DNA from: UBA1370 sp964515115
Lineage (GTDB): Bacteria > Patescibacteriota > Microgenomatia > UBA1400 > PJMF01
NCBI GenBank assembly: GCA_964515115.1
Contig: CAZESB010000002.1
Location: 1-64,000, forward strand
Length of the DNA: 64,000 bases
Direction: 5' to 3'
Positions 8,853-17,083 of this stretch are shown piece by piece. The translations under genes and the position numbers were made by a program. Every line of letters begins with the position of its first letter. Position 1 is the stretch's first letter. Below the pieces are notes generated by a model. The model searched no databases. It saw only the letters and a program-made list of their open reading frames with translations, and was not told where the DNA came from.

Positions 8853-9350
8853 TCATTTAATTATCTCCATAAGATAGTGATCGTTCTCTTCTTTTATTTT
8901 CTTAAAGCCACATCGCTTATAAACCTTTATGGCTCCGATATTTGAAATTTTAACCTCAAGATACACTCTTCTAAGCTTTAGATCTTCAAAAGCATAGTTC
9001 AATAATAGTTTTGTTGCTAAAGTACCAACGCCTTTTCCCCAAAATTTCTTATCTCCTATAAATATGTGAAATTTTGCTTCTTTACTAGAAAAGTCAATAT
9101 TAGTTAATTGCGTGTTTCCCACATATTTATAATCATTTCCTACTATGATCGCAAATCTTCGTTCGTTTTTGTTCTTTCTAACCGTCTTTATCCACTCCTT
9201 CTCTACTTCTGCTGTTACCGCTCCTTTCCAAACTCTGAAAGTGTTTACCCATACATCTGGATCATTTCTCCATTTGTAGGAAACTTTAGCATCTTTAAGA
9301 AGAAGCGGTCGAATGCTGACTATTGGTTTTTTATTAGAAGCTCTATTCAC
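8853..9350 (-). CDS. GNAT N-acetyltransferase (RimJ/RimL or PseH-like)
   Basis: This is a 165-residue GNAT enzyme. It begins at RPLLLKDAKVSYKWRNDPDVW, the usual start of sugar-amine acetyltransferases of the PseH type. The acetyl-CoA loop is FWGKGVGTLATKLL, and KVYKRCGFKKI is the C-terminal strand. The start is a GTG at 9350 overlapping the upstream stop by 8 bp. Lying below two DegT-type aminotransferase genes, it probably acetylates the amino group they install on a nucleotide-linked sugar; this is inference from context. Ribosomal-protein acetylation is the alternative for this family but fits the location poorly. Confidence 0.78.
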   Translation of the reverse strand: MNRASNKKPIVSIRPLLLKDAKVSYKWRNDPDVWVNTFRVWKGAVTAEVEKEWIKTVRKNKNERRFAIIVGNDYKYVGNTQLTNIDFSSKEAKFHIFIGDKKFWGKGVGTLATKLLLNYAFEDLKLRRVYLEVKISNIGAIKVYKRCGFKKIKEENDHYLMEIIK

Positions 9351-10305
9351 GTGTCATTCTAGATAAAATTAGGTCCATATCGGTTGTGTCATACCTTTGA
9401 TCTATTGGCAATGATACAAGATTCTCTCTGAGAGATTTCTCGAAACTGTTGAGTGAGGAAATCCCACCTAGAACCTCAGGCCAATATTGGGCTACAAATA
9501 CCTTATTTAAGATCAATTTCTTCCTCAGCGCCAAACCATTTAGATTTAAGTAAGGATAAATCATAGGACAGTTGAACTGATTATTTTCAATATAACCGCT
9601 TAATAAGTTAGATCTTTTTAGATGACGGTGTAAATATTTGAAGTTATTAAGTCGTTTCATCTTAATATTATCATAATCAATACTCTTTAAAATGGCTTTC
9701 GACACACCAGACATTTTCTTACACGGCTGATTATTTAAGGTAAGCTCATTCATCTTGTATTTTTGGTAGTAGAGTTCCGGCTCACCCTCAATACTAGCGA
9801 TCAGATGCTCCATTCTTGCACTCGAATAATCTTGCTCTAGTTCATTATCCATCTTGAAATTGGAGCACAGATATCCTCCATCTGGCACACCGAAAAACTT
9901 TCTAGGTGAATAAATGGTTGCCAAAGCTCCATCTGGCTTGTGATAGAAAGCTTGAGAGTTATCAACTACAACACATGTATGTTTTTTAATTAGATCATTA
10001 ATACTATTATCACATATGCCAAAATAATTAGTTAACAATACTACACTATTTTTTTGAATTTCAGATGAGTTTAAAATGGGGAAAAAATTCTTATCTATGT
10101 GATAAAGACTTAAGCTTATCTGCAATTTATTAACTACCTCATTAATCACCTCGCATGTATAAAAAGGGGCATACAAAGTATCAAAATTTTGGGCGGATAA
10201 ATATAAGGTTAAAGCATTTCTCGCACTATTAACCCTTACACAACCAAAGTGCAGCTCAGTTTTTTTAGCAAGTTCAATCTGAAAGTAACCTCCTATTGGT
10301 TTCAT
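9343..10305 (-). CDS. Divergent DegT/DnrJ-like PLP-dependent protein
   Basis: This 320-residue protein is recognisable only distantly as a fold-type I aminotransferase. VVVDNSQAF supplies the PLP-contacting Asp (D115), and YSPRKFFGVPDGGY aligns with the usual SFxxxK-x-x-x-x-x-x-GG, giving K136 as the likely Schiff-base lysine. N-SAR-NAL near residue 26 resembles the SGT-AL loop. It is about 50 residues shorter than normal DegT proteins and lacks several conserved stretches, so it may have a specialised or degenerate role. It sits between a WbqC-like gene and the GNAT gene in an AT-rich part of the operon. Confidence 0.6.
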   Translation of the reverse strand: MKPIGGYFQIELAKKTELHFGCVRVNSARNALTLYLSAQNFDTLYAPFYTCEVINEVVNKLQISLSLYHIDKNFFPILNSSEIQKNSVVLLTNYFGICDNSINDLIKKHTCVVVDNSQAFYHKPDGALATIYSPRKFFGVPDGGYLCSNFKMDNELEQDYSSARMEHLIASIEGEPELYYQKYKMNELTLNNQPCKKMSGVSKAILKSIDYDNIKMKRLNNFKYLHRHLKRSNLLSGYIENNQFNCPMIYPYLNLNGLALRKKLILNKVFVAQYWPEVLGGISSLNSFEKSLRENLVSLPIDQRYDTTDMDLILSRMTRE

Positions 10306-10338
10306 AAATAATTTGTTTCCAATATCATTCGATTGCTT

Positions 10339-11043
10339 CTAAAGCAGTTTATACTTATCAAGCATTGTTCGTATATTATCAACAGAATTAAACATCAAAA
10401 CATCAATTATTGATAATCCAGGAACAAAAGTATCATTGAATTGTTTATATTTGCTGATTTCAGATTGAAGAAAATTTAAATCAATCCCCTTTTTTATGAA
10501 ATTATCTTTGATATAGAGTTCTTTGCCACCCATTGGATTAATATACACTTTCGCATCTTCTTGTTCACATATATCTATTAACCGACTCTCTTTTTTCAAA
10601 TGCTTGTTGTTATAAATTTGAGAAGTATCTACAAAAACAGGATTCAGACTTAAATAAGCTGATACTGACTTAACACTTCTCTTAGCTAGCTCACTGATAG
10701 AATCCACTCCAGGCTCTAATACTTCCCTGAGTATTTGATGAATAAGATCAAAGTATGGCGCCTTGTAGTAATTTAGTTCAATTGTTTGATAAAAATCAGA
10801 TCTCCATCTCTTAAATAAATCAAAATTAATCATAGTGTCTTTAATCAAAACGTTGCTTGATGCTTTGTTCAAAGGAATAGTAAATAAGTGTTCTTCATTA
10901 TTAATAAGTATTTTATTGCGATTTATCCATCCGCCTTTTATATAATTTACATCATCGTAAAAAATAAACTTGTTAACCAAATTAATAAGTTGAAAATACC
11001 CTATGTATGGCATGAAGTATGGCTGCATTACTGCTATTATCAT
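10339..11043 (-). CDS. WbqC-family protein
   Basis: This 234-residue protein matches the WbqC family (PF08889), found in O-antigen and capsule clusters beside DegT aminotransferases. The start at 11043 is chosen because the family begins right there with MQPYFMPYIGYFQL, followed by FIFYDDVNYIKGGW and NRNKIL; the ATG also gives an ATGA overlap with the aminotransferase stop. The biochemical role of the family is not firmly established; amide-bond formation or amino-sugar modification has been proposed from context. Soluble, no membrane segments. Confidence 0.85.
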   Translation of the reverse strand: MIIAVMQPYFMPYIGYFQLINLVNKFIFYDDVNYIKGGWINRNKILINNEEHLFTIPLNKASSNVLIKDTMINFDLFKRWRSDFYQTIELNYYKAPYFDLIHQILREVLEPGVDSISELAKRSVKSVSAYLSLNPVFVDTSQIYNNKHLKKESRLIDICEQEDAKVYINPMGGKELYIKDNFIKKGIDLNFLQSEISKYKQFNDTFVPGLSIIDVLMFNSVDNIRTMLDKYKLL

Positions 11044-12164
11044 GATTTTTCCATCATATTTAAGATTAATTCCACCATTTCTTTTGATAAATTCGGATAA
11101 ATTGGCAAACACAACACCTGTTCCGTCACTTTTGTAGCCACTGGCAAATTGCTTGGATCAGCAGATTCTAAGCCACTATACGTAGGAAACTGACTAATAA
11201 GCGGATAGAAGTACCTGCGGCAGTGAATCTCCTCTTTCTTCAGTTGCTCATAAACCTCGTTGCGACTCTTGCCATATTCTTGTTTGTCAATCAGTATGGG
11301 AAAATAAGCATAATTGTGGTGAATCTTTTCAAGATCTTCAAGCACTCTGATGCCAGGAACTGCTCTCAGTCTCTTTCGATATAGCTCTGCAATTCGCTTT
11401 CTTTTTTCAATATATCGATCTACATATTTGAGCTGAAGAAGACCCATTGCTGCCTGAACTTCGTTCATTTTGGCGTTAATTCCCGGTGCAACCACAGTCG
11501 TTTCTCCTCTAAAACCAAAATTTTTCAAGTCATCAATATGCCGTTTTGTTTTTTTGTTTGGTGAGATGATTGCTCCGCCTTCAAAGGTATTAAATACTTT
11601 AGTGGCATGAAAACTCAACACAGATAAATCACCAAAGTTTAAAATTGGTTCACCTTCGATTTTCACTCCAAAAGCATGGGCCGCGTCATAAATTATTTTA
11701 AGATTATATTTTTCAGCTATGGCTGCAAACTCTTTTACCTTGCAAGGATTACCATAAACATGTACAGGCATAATGGCCGTTGTTTTGGGAGTAATTGCAG
11801 CCTCAACTTTTTCTGGATCCAAATTAAAGTAATCATCTTCAATATCTGCAAAAACTGGTTGGATATTGTTCCACCACAACGAATGGGTCGTGGCCACAAA
11901 ACTGAATGGAGTAGTAATTACTTCGCCGCTGATTCTGAGAGCTTGCAAGGCGGTAATAAGAGCTAAAGTACCATTGGAAAATACAGAAATATACTTAACA
12001 CCAAGATAGTCAGCCAGTTTTTCTTCAAGTTGTTGATGAAATGGACCATTGTTTGTAAGGATTTTACTATCCCAAATTTTTTCCAAATGCTTTGAAAACT
12101 CACTTAGTGGAGGTAGTGTGGGCTGGGTAACGTAGATTGGTTCATTTGTTGAACTCTTAGCCAT
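11040..12164 (-). CDS. DegT/DnrJ/EryC1 sugar aminotransferase, VioA-like
   Basis: This is a PLP-dependent nucleotide-sugar 4-aminotransferase of 374 residues. SNGTLAL (around 63-69) binds phosphate, D160 in IIYDAAHAFG pairs with the PLP ring, and K189 in SFHATKVFNTFEGG is the Schiff-base lysine. The N-terminal text (TQPTLPPLSEF, SKILTNNGPFHQQLE) strongly resembles VioA, which makes dTDP-viosamine from dTDP-4-keto-6-deoxyglucose, the product of the RmlB encoded at 34874. ATG 12164 is preferred over a TTG that abuts the upstream stop. Substrate assignment rests on remembered similarity and context. Confidence 0.85.
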   Translation of the reverse strand: MAKSSTNEPIYVTQPTLPPLSEFSKHLEKIWDSKILTNNGPFHQQLEEKLADYLGVKYISVFSNGTLALITALQALRISGEVITTPFSFVATTHSLWWNNIQPVFADIEDDYFNLDPEKVEAAITPKTTAIMPVHVYGNPCKVKEFAAIAEKYNLKIIYDAAHAFGVKIEGEPILNFGDLSVLSFHATKVFNTFEGGAIISPNKKTKRHIDDLKNFGFRGETTVVAPGINAKMNEVQAAMGLLQLKYVDRYIEKRKRIAELYRKRLRAVPGIRVLEDLEKIHHNYAYFPILIDKQEYGKSRNEVYEQLKKEEIHCRRYFYPLISQFPTYSGLESADPSNLPVATKVTEQVLCLPIYPNLSKEMVELILNMMEKS

Positions 12165-12170
12165 AATCAA

Positions 12171-13934
12171 TTACTTGCTTTCGTATAGTTTTTTGTATGT
12201 GCTGGTCTTTGCCACTTCGCCATTCTGCAACATAAACAATTTGTCACAATTCTCAACCGTACTTAGCCGATGAGCAATAATTACGACCGTCCGTTCTCCT
12301 TTCAATCGCTCAATAGCCTCAATAATATACTGCTCCGTTTTATTATCCAATGCAGATGTTGCTTCATCCATCACCAGTACCTCTGGATTATGATAAAGTG
12401 CCCGCGCAATACCAATCCGCTGCCGCTGGCCGCCGCTTAGTCTAACGCCCTGCTCACCGATAATCGTATTAATACCATTTGGTAGTTCGGCGATTACTTC
12501 CTCAAGCTGTGCCATTCTTATAGCATCATTCAATCGCTGATCATTAATCTCGCTCTCTGGTATACCAAAAGCGATATTGTTTCTGATCGTATCATCAGCC
12601 AAATAAATTACTTGTGGAATATAACCAATATTGTTTTGCCATTGCTCTAAATTATTAAAAATACTTTTCCCATCCACCAAAACTTCACCTTTATCTGGTT
12701 CAAAAAGACCCAGAATTAAGTCCACCAGCGTAGTTTTTCCGGCTCCAGATTTGCCAACTATACCTACAGCTGAACCTTTAGGAATAACGAGCGAAATATC
12801 TTTCAACACCGGCTTTTTATCATCCGGATAGGTAAAATTAACCCGTTTCAACTTAATTTCTTGATTGAGCGACAGCTTTTCTTTAGAGGCATTTTCTGTT
12901 CCTTTCCCCATTTCTTTAGCAGTATGCATCAGATTTTCGTGAATAGGAATAATACTCCGACCATAATAATCCAGCTTGCTGTACTGGTTGGTAATCTTGG
13001 CAAACGATGGCAAGAGCTGAAAAGCACCAACGCCAAAAAGAGTCAGGGTAGCAATAATTTCTTCAGCATCTCTACCTTGTGAAGCCATAATTAAAGCCAG
13101 TGTCAGCATACCAGCAACAGCAATCAGTTCTATGGCTGGCCGGAAACTTTCTTTGGAGGCTTCGTTAAAAGTTTCTGCTTTTTTGAGGATTTCCAAAGTA
13201 CTCCTGAGTCGGTTAACAAAATAATTTTGTCGATTGAGAATACTAATTTCTTTTATTCCACCAAGGCCTTCACTGACATGACGAATTAGGTCACCCCTGC
13301 TTTGTTGAGCATCTTTTCCATACCGCTGTTCATATTTTTTGAGGATTTTAATCAGGATAAAGCCAGCTGAACCAATGGTAATGGCAGAAATTAGGGTAAT
13401 AACCGGCTCGATGATAATCAAAAAGATGAGTACTGTCGTGATCATAATGACTTCAATAGCGATTGAGAGCAGCGGAATTAACACCCATTTGAGTAGTAGC
13501 CTGGTTTCTTCGATCACATTTCTAATTAAAGTGGCTGAGTTATTTTGTAAATGAAAATGATATGGCATGTACATGTAACTTCTAAACAGTGCTAAAGCAA
13601 TATTGCGAAATTTATTGTGGGCAAAACGCGACAAGACATAGTTGAAAAAAATCAAGTAAGTGCTTTTGATCAGAAAAATTAAGCCTAAAGCCAATGACCC
13701 CCACAGCAGCAGATCGTCAAAAGTACTAATGTTGAGAAAAGCCCAGATTGACTGTAGCTGTTCGTGAGCTAAAACTGAATCAGCATCCGAGAGGATGGAA
13801 ATAAAGCCAAGAATCATGCCCAAACCCATTAGTTGCAATACACCGGCAACCAACATCATCAGAAAAAGAATTCCTAGACGAATTTTATCAATGCGGGGTA
13901 GGATATCATTAAGTTTTTGAATGATTGACCACAT
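12171..13934 (-). CDS. ABC-type lipid-linked glycan flippase (PglK/MsbA-like)
   Basis: This is a 587-residue half-transporter that would dimerise. It has about six membrane helices in residues 20-310, then an ATPase domain with Walker A GKSGAGKTT, Q-loop IGYIPQ, signature LSGGQRQR, Walker B VLVMDEATSALD and the switch histidine in AHRLST. The organisation matches PglK, which flips undecaprenyl-linked oligosaccharides, rather than the separate Wzm/Wzt proteins. It lies between an ArnC-like GT2 gene (8 bp away) and the sugar aminotransferase (6 bp), consistent with export of the glycan made by this operon. A lipid or drug exporter is possible but less likely here. Confidence 0.86.
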   Translation of the reverse strand: MWSIIQKLNDILPRIDKIRLGILFLMMLVAGVLQLMGLGMILGFISILSDADSVLAHEQLQSIWAFLNISTFDDLLLWGSLALGLIFLIKSTYLIFFNYVLSRFAHNKFRNIALALFRSYMYMPYHFHLQNNSATLIRNVIEETRLLLKWVLIPLLSIAIEVIMITTVLIFLIIIEPVITLISAITIGSAGFILIKILKKYEQRYGKDAQQSRGDLIRHVSEGLGGIKEISILNRQNYFVNRLRSTLEILKKAETFNEASKESFRPAIELIAVAGMLTLALIMASQGRDAEEIIATLTLFGVGAFQLLPSFAKITNQYSKLDYYGRSIIPIHENLMHTAKEMGKGTENASKEKLSLNQEIKLKRVNFTYPDDKKPVLKDISLVIPKGSAVGIVGKSGAGKTTLVDLILGLFEPDKGEVLVDGKSIFNNLEQWQNNIGYIPQVIYLADDTIRNNIAFGIPESEINDQRLNDAIRMAQLEEVIAELPNGINTIIGEQGVRLSGGQRQRIGIARALYHNPEVLVMDEATSALDNKTEQYIIEAIERLKGERTVVIIAHRLSTVENCDKLFMLQNGEVAKTSTYKKLYESK

Positions 13935-13942
13935 AGAAATAA

Positions 13943-14854
13943 TTAATTTTCAGTTTTTGTAAAGTAATGCTTCGCCCTGCCACTAGTCATCACCAAATCC
14001 ATAATTAGCCCACTTACAAACATTTGCATGCCAAACAACACCAAAAACACCGCTGTCAGCGGCCAGATACTCTGCGACAAACCAAACCAGCCAAGTAATC
14101 GCCCCACCGCCAAATATCCTCCGAGTACTACCCCTGTTCCAAAGCACCCCAATCCAATCGCTCCCAAAAAATGCAGTGGTCTACTGGCATACTTCCTAAA
14201 AAACCATAAACTAAGCATGTCTAAAAAACCTTTGAAGGTCCGCCTAATGTTGTACTTGGAATGTCCGTGAATCCGGGGGCGATGATTTACTTTTATTTCC
14301 CCGATTTTAAACCCACGCCACTTAAGCATGGCCGGAATAAAGCGGTGCATTTCGCCGCGCAAGTCCAGATCATCAAAAGCCTCACGCTTATACACTCTCA
14401 AGGTGCAGCCAGAATCATGAACGCCGTCTTCCACCAAAATTCCTCGCAGTTTACGCGCTCCGGCTGAAACAAATCTCTTAACCGGATCATCTCTCCTTTT
14501 ATGTCGCCAGCCGCAGACTACGTCCAGATCTTCGTCATGGAGTAACCTGAGCATCGTCGGCACATCTGCTGGGTCGTTTTGCAAATCTCCATCAAGCGTC
14601 ACTAAAAACTCACCCTTAGCAGCCTTAATGCCAGCATCAAGTGCCGCTGTCTGACCAAAGTTCCGGCGCATTTCTATGAGTCTGGCTCCCTTGAGCTGCC
14701 GAATTTCTTTCTGAGTACCATCAGTAGAGCCATCATCAACAAAAATAATTTCATATGATTTTCCTATTTTTTTGGCTGCAGCCACTATTTCACTGTGCAA
14801 CTGCGCTACATTGTCTTTTTCATTTAACACCGGCACCACGAAGGAGATATACAT
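13943..14854 (-). CDS. Polyprenyl-phosphate glycosyltransferase (ArnC/GtrB-like GT2)
   Basis: This 303-residue GT2 enzyme transfers a sugar from a nucleotide donor to undecaprenyl phosphate on the cytoplasmic face. YISFVVPVLNEKDNV opens the domain, FVDDGSTDGT binds the nucleotide, LDGDLQNDP holds the DxD, and DSGCTLRVYKREA is the conserved loop of the DPM1/ArnC/GtrB group. Two C-terminal membrane helices (about 229-255 and 264-288) anchor it, as in GtrB. It is the first gene of the long minus-strand operon, and a good promoter lies just upstream. The sugar is not readable. Confidence 0.88.
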   Translation of the reverse strand: MYISFVVPVLNEKDNVAQLHSEIVAAAKKIGKSYEIIFVDDGSTDGTQKEIRQLKGARLIEMRRNFGQTAALDAGIKAAKGEFLVTLDGDLQNDPADVPTMLRLLHDEDLDVVCGWRHKRRDDPVKRFVSAGARKLRGILVEDGVHDSGCTLRVYKREAFDDLDLRGEMHRFIPAMLKWRGFKIGEIKVNHRPRIHGHSKYNIRRTFKGFLDMLSLWFFRKYASRPLHFLGAIGLGCFGTGVVLGGYLAVGRLLGWFGLSQSIWPLTAVFLVLFGMQMFVSGLIMDLVMTSGRAKHYFTKTEN

Positions 14855-14860
14855 GGGAAT

Positions 14861-14889
14861 ATCATAGTCTGAGATTGAAGTTATGGCAA
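14861..14889 (-). promoter_or_regulatory. Promoter of the GT2-ABC-aminotransferase operon
   Basis: On the minus strand TTGCCA (14884-14889) and TATGAT (14861-14866) are exactly 17 bp apart; each matches the sigma-70 consensus at five of six bases. The -10 box ends 6 bp before the ATG at 14854, leaving essentially no leader and no Shine-Dalgarno sequence. The -35 overlaps the end of the PIN toxin gene. Confidence 0.55.
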
Positions 14890-15255
14890 GGGAATGGAGT
14901 CAATGATTTTAGCTTGGCCAAAGTAAGCCATTTTAAGAAGTCGTTGATCTTGAGTAATAAAAAATTGACATTCTGCTTCAGTTGCTGAGTGAAGTTGGAG
15001 ATTATCTTCGAAGTCTTCGGTCGGGCCCAGTATCGCTTTTGACATCAAATTTTCAGAAAAATCAACAAACCTAAAGGGCGACAGGGCCTCTTTCAATCCC
15101 TCTTGAGGCATTTTTAATCCCAGGACATAGCAAATAATATGGACGCTGAGGGTTGAAATGTACACCTCGTGCCTAGCAAGTTGCTCTTGATCTATTTCCC
15201 TGCGATTATCGATCAAATCGATCACCGCATTGGTATCAAGAAAGATGTTTGCCAT
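14881..15255 (-). CDS. PIN-domain toxin (VapC/PIN_3-like)
   Basis: This 124-residue PIN-domain ribonuclease is the toxin of a type II pair. D7 (FLDTN), D81/D84 in DFEDNLQ and D103 (TQD) are visible metal-site acids; the DFED-LQ block points to the PIN_3 branch. The usual second acidic residue, expected near residues 36-42 in STLSVHIICYV, appears to be replaced by H39, which may change metal binding or reflect subfamily variation. It starts inside the antitoxin gene (20 bp overlap), so translation is coupled. Its stop lies 26 bp before the next operon's first codon. Confidence 0.8.
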   Translation of the reverse strand: MANIFLDTNAVIDLIDNRREIDQEQLARHEVYISTLSVHIICYVLGLKMPQEGLKEALSPFRFVDFSENLMSKAILGPTEDFEDNLQLHSATEAECQFFITQDQRLLKMAYFGQAKIIDSIPLP

Positions 15256-15520
15256 ATTTTTCCATTAAATGAGCTCTGTACCTTTTGTCACGCTCTTTGA
15301 GCGAAATAGGTTTTTTAGGCTTGAGTTTTTTTAGTGCTTTTTTGAACATATCTGATCCAAAAGTAATTTCTCCTTGTTTTGATTGAGATTTAAATGCTGT
15401 CGGCTTAATATCCGCCACAACTCTGGAGCGATGAATCAGTATGACTCTCTTTCCTTGCATTAAAGTGTTAATCAGTTGATTTGACTTAGTGCGTAATTCT
15501 GTTGTGGTGATGTGTTTCAT
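15236..15520 (-). CDS. Phd/YefM-like antitoxin
   Basis: This is a 94-residue antitoxin. The N-terminal MKHITTTELRTKSNQLINTL with VILIHRSRVVADIKP matches the Phd/YefM DNA-binding fold; the basic C-terminal tail (KKLKPKKP, then KERDKRYR) would wrap the PIN toxin. The ATG at 15520 is chosen because the -10 box at 15533-15538 lies 12 bp upstream, which rules out the in-frame codon at 15541. Phd-type antitoxins repress their own promoters; palindromes around the promoter support that here. Confidence 0.78.
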   Translation of the reverse strand: MKHITTTELRTKSNQLINTLMQGKRVILIHRSRVVADIKPTAFKSQSKQGEITFGSDMFKKALKKLKPKKPISLKERDKRYRAHLMEKYGKHLS

Positions 15521-15522
15521 AA

Positions 15523-15549
15523 TACACAAATGAGTGTACATTTAAATGT
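15523..15549. promoter_or_regulatory. Palindromic operator of the toxin-antitoxin operon
   Basis: Two adjacent symmetric elements are present: the inverted repeat TACAC-6-GTGTA (15523-15527/15534-15538) and the perfect 12-bp palindrome ACATTTAAATGT (15538-15549). The first covers the -10 box, the second lies in the -10/-35 spacer, which is typical of antitoxin autorepression sites. Confidence 0.5.
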
Positions 15550-15561
15550 TAATATTGTCAA
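15533..15561 (-). promoter_or_regulatory. Promoter of the Phd/PIN operon
   Basis: A perfect TTGACA (15556-15561) is followed after 17 bp by TACACT (15533-15538) on the minus strand. Transcription would begin about 6 bases before the ATG at 15520, with no room for a Shine-Dalgarno sequence. Confidence 0.6.
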
Positions 15562-15578
15562 TGAGAATTAGGCAAAAT

Positions 15579-16124
15579 CTAAAGTGTCTTAACAAAATAA
15601 ACTCTGTCTTCTTTGCCTACTTTATTTTTCTTCTTAACCGTAATTCGAGCAATTTCTCGATAATTATGCCTAAGGTACAAATTTTTGCTTGGGCTGTTCT
15701 GCCTAGTCCAAAGCATAATGCTATCGCAGCCCGCCTTCTTCAGTTTGCTTTCCACCCAATCAATCAAGGTGCCACCGAGCCCCTGACTTCGATAATCAGG
15801 ATTAATTACCAGTTCATGAAAATATCCTGGGGTAGAAAAATTATCACTCGTAGTTTTATATATAGTCGCTTCCCTTTTATCTTTTGGTTTGGGGAAGTTA
15901 CCTTTACTACCAATTGCGAAAGCAACAATCCTGCCTTTATCCTCAATTACATAAAAAAAGCCCTGTTTTGCCATACTTGAGAGGTACTTGATTTCTTCAT
16001 CAAAAACAAAAAACTCATCATCGCCCCAGCCGCTATTGTTCCAGGCTTCTTTCCAACTATCATAAACATACTGCTGGTTTTGCAAAATGTATTTTTGGCT
16101 TAGTGGTTTAATTGGTAACTGCAT
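15579..16124 (-). CDS. GNAT-family N-acetyltransferase
   Basis: This 181-residue GNAT protein has GYFHELVINPDYRSQGLGGTL as the acetyl-CoA binding block (R/Q-x-x-G-x-G/A) and LWTRQNSPSKNLYLRHNY as the C-terminal core. The start is the ATG at 16124, which forms a TGATG with the upstream epimerase stop; an in-frame TTG at 16148 lies within the epimerase. The substrate is unknown. The coupling to a UDP-sugar epimerase suggests, but does not prove, a sugar-modifying role; a stand-alone antibiotic- or metabolite-acetylating enzyme is equally possible. Confidence 0.75.
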   Translation of the reverse strand: MQLPIKPLSQKYILQNQQYVYDSWKEAWNNSGWGDDEFFVFDEEIKYLSSMAKQGFFYVIEDKGRIVAFAIGSKGNFPKPKDKREATIYKTTSDNFSTPGYFHELVINPDYRSQGLGGTLIDWVESKLKKAGCDSIMLWTRQNSPSKNLYLRHNYREIARITVKKKNKVGKEDRVYFVKTL

Positions 16125-17074
16125 CAAAGGCGGTTTTCCTGATACCAACTCACAAATTTGGCCAGCCCTTCTTTGAAACGGGTACTAGGATTAAAACCTA
16201 GTAGTTTTTGGGCTTTGGTAATATCAGCAAAAGTTTGTTCTACGTCGCCGGGTTGTAGCTGATGTTGCTCAATTTTCATGGTTTTGTCGGTAATTTCTTC
16301 CAGAGTAGCAATAAACTCATTGAGCGTTATTGGCTTATTGTTGCCGAGGTTAATGATTTCAAACCGGTGATCCAGTCCGACTGCTGCTACCACTCCTGCC
16401 ACAACGTCATCTATATAGGTGTAGTCGCGCCTGGTGTTGCCGTCGCCAAACTTTTTAATCGGTTTGCCTGTTAAGATAGCCTCGGTAAAAAGATAGGGCG
16501 CCATATCAGGCCGGCCAGCCGGGCCATAGACGGTAAAAAACCTGAGGGCAATGCAGTTGATGTCATAAAGGTGGGCGTAGGTGTGAGCCAGCATTTCGCT
16601 GGCTTTTTTGGTGGCCGCGTAAGGGCTGATGGGCTGATTGCAAGGATCAGTTTCACTGAAAGGCACTTTTTCTTGATTACCATATACCGAACTGGAAGAA
16701 GCAAAAACAAACTGCTTAATGCCCTTCTGGCGGGCAATTTCCAGCAGATTGAGAGTGCCGCGCACATTGGTTTCTTCATATAAAAACGGCTGCTCAATTG
16801 AAGCCCTCACTCCTGCCCTGGCCGCCAGATGGACAATTGTTTTTATCTGGTGCCGCGCAAAGATTTCTCTTGTACCTTCCAGGTCACAGATGTCTTGCTG
16901 ATAGAAAGTGAAGCTACCGTGTTCTTGCAGAGGCGCCAGGTTTTGTTTTTTCCAGTCCGGATTGTAGTAATCATTGAGATTATCAAGGCCAACCACTTGA
17001 TGACCCTGTTTCAGTAAGACGGCCGAGGTGTGTGAGCCGATAAAACCGGCCGCGCCGGTAACAAGAATTGTCAT
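16124..17074 (-). CDS. UDP-glucuronate 4-epimerase (GAE/CapI-like)
   Basis: This 316-residue extended SDR converts UDP-glucuronate to UDP-galacturonate. GAAGFIG (7-13) binds NAD, ASSSSVYG and PYAATKK provide the catalytic Ser/Thr and YxxxK, and two features separate it from GalE: the DNLNDYYNPDWKK loop that contacts the carboxylate and the RFFTVYGPAGRPDMA signature of this family. The substrate UDP-GlcA would come from the Ugd at 60141. It begins a short operon with the GNAT gene. A -10-like TACAAT with an upstream TG lies 9 bp before the ATG. Confidence 0.88.
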   Translation of the reverse strand: MTILVTGAAGFIGSHTSAVLLKQGHQVVGLDNLNDYYNPDWKKQNLAPLQEHGSFTFYQQDICDLEGTREIFARHQIKTIVHLAARAGVRASIEQPFLYEETNVRGTLNLLEIARQKGIKQFVFASSSSVYGNQEKVPFSETDPCNQPISPYAATKKASEMLAHTYAHLYDINCIALRFFTVYGPAGRPDMAPYLFTEAILTGKPIKKFGDGNTRRDYTYIDDVVAGVVAAVGLDHRFEIINLGNNKPITLNEFIATLEEITDKTMKIEQHQLQPGDVEQTFADITKAQKLLGFNPSTRFKEGLAKFVSWYQENRL

Positions 17075-17083
17075 TGTCTGCTT

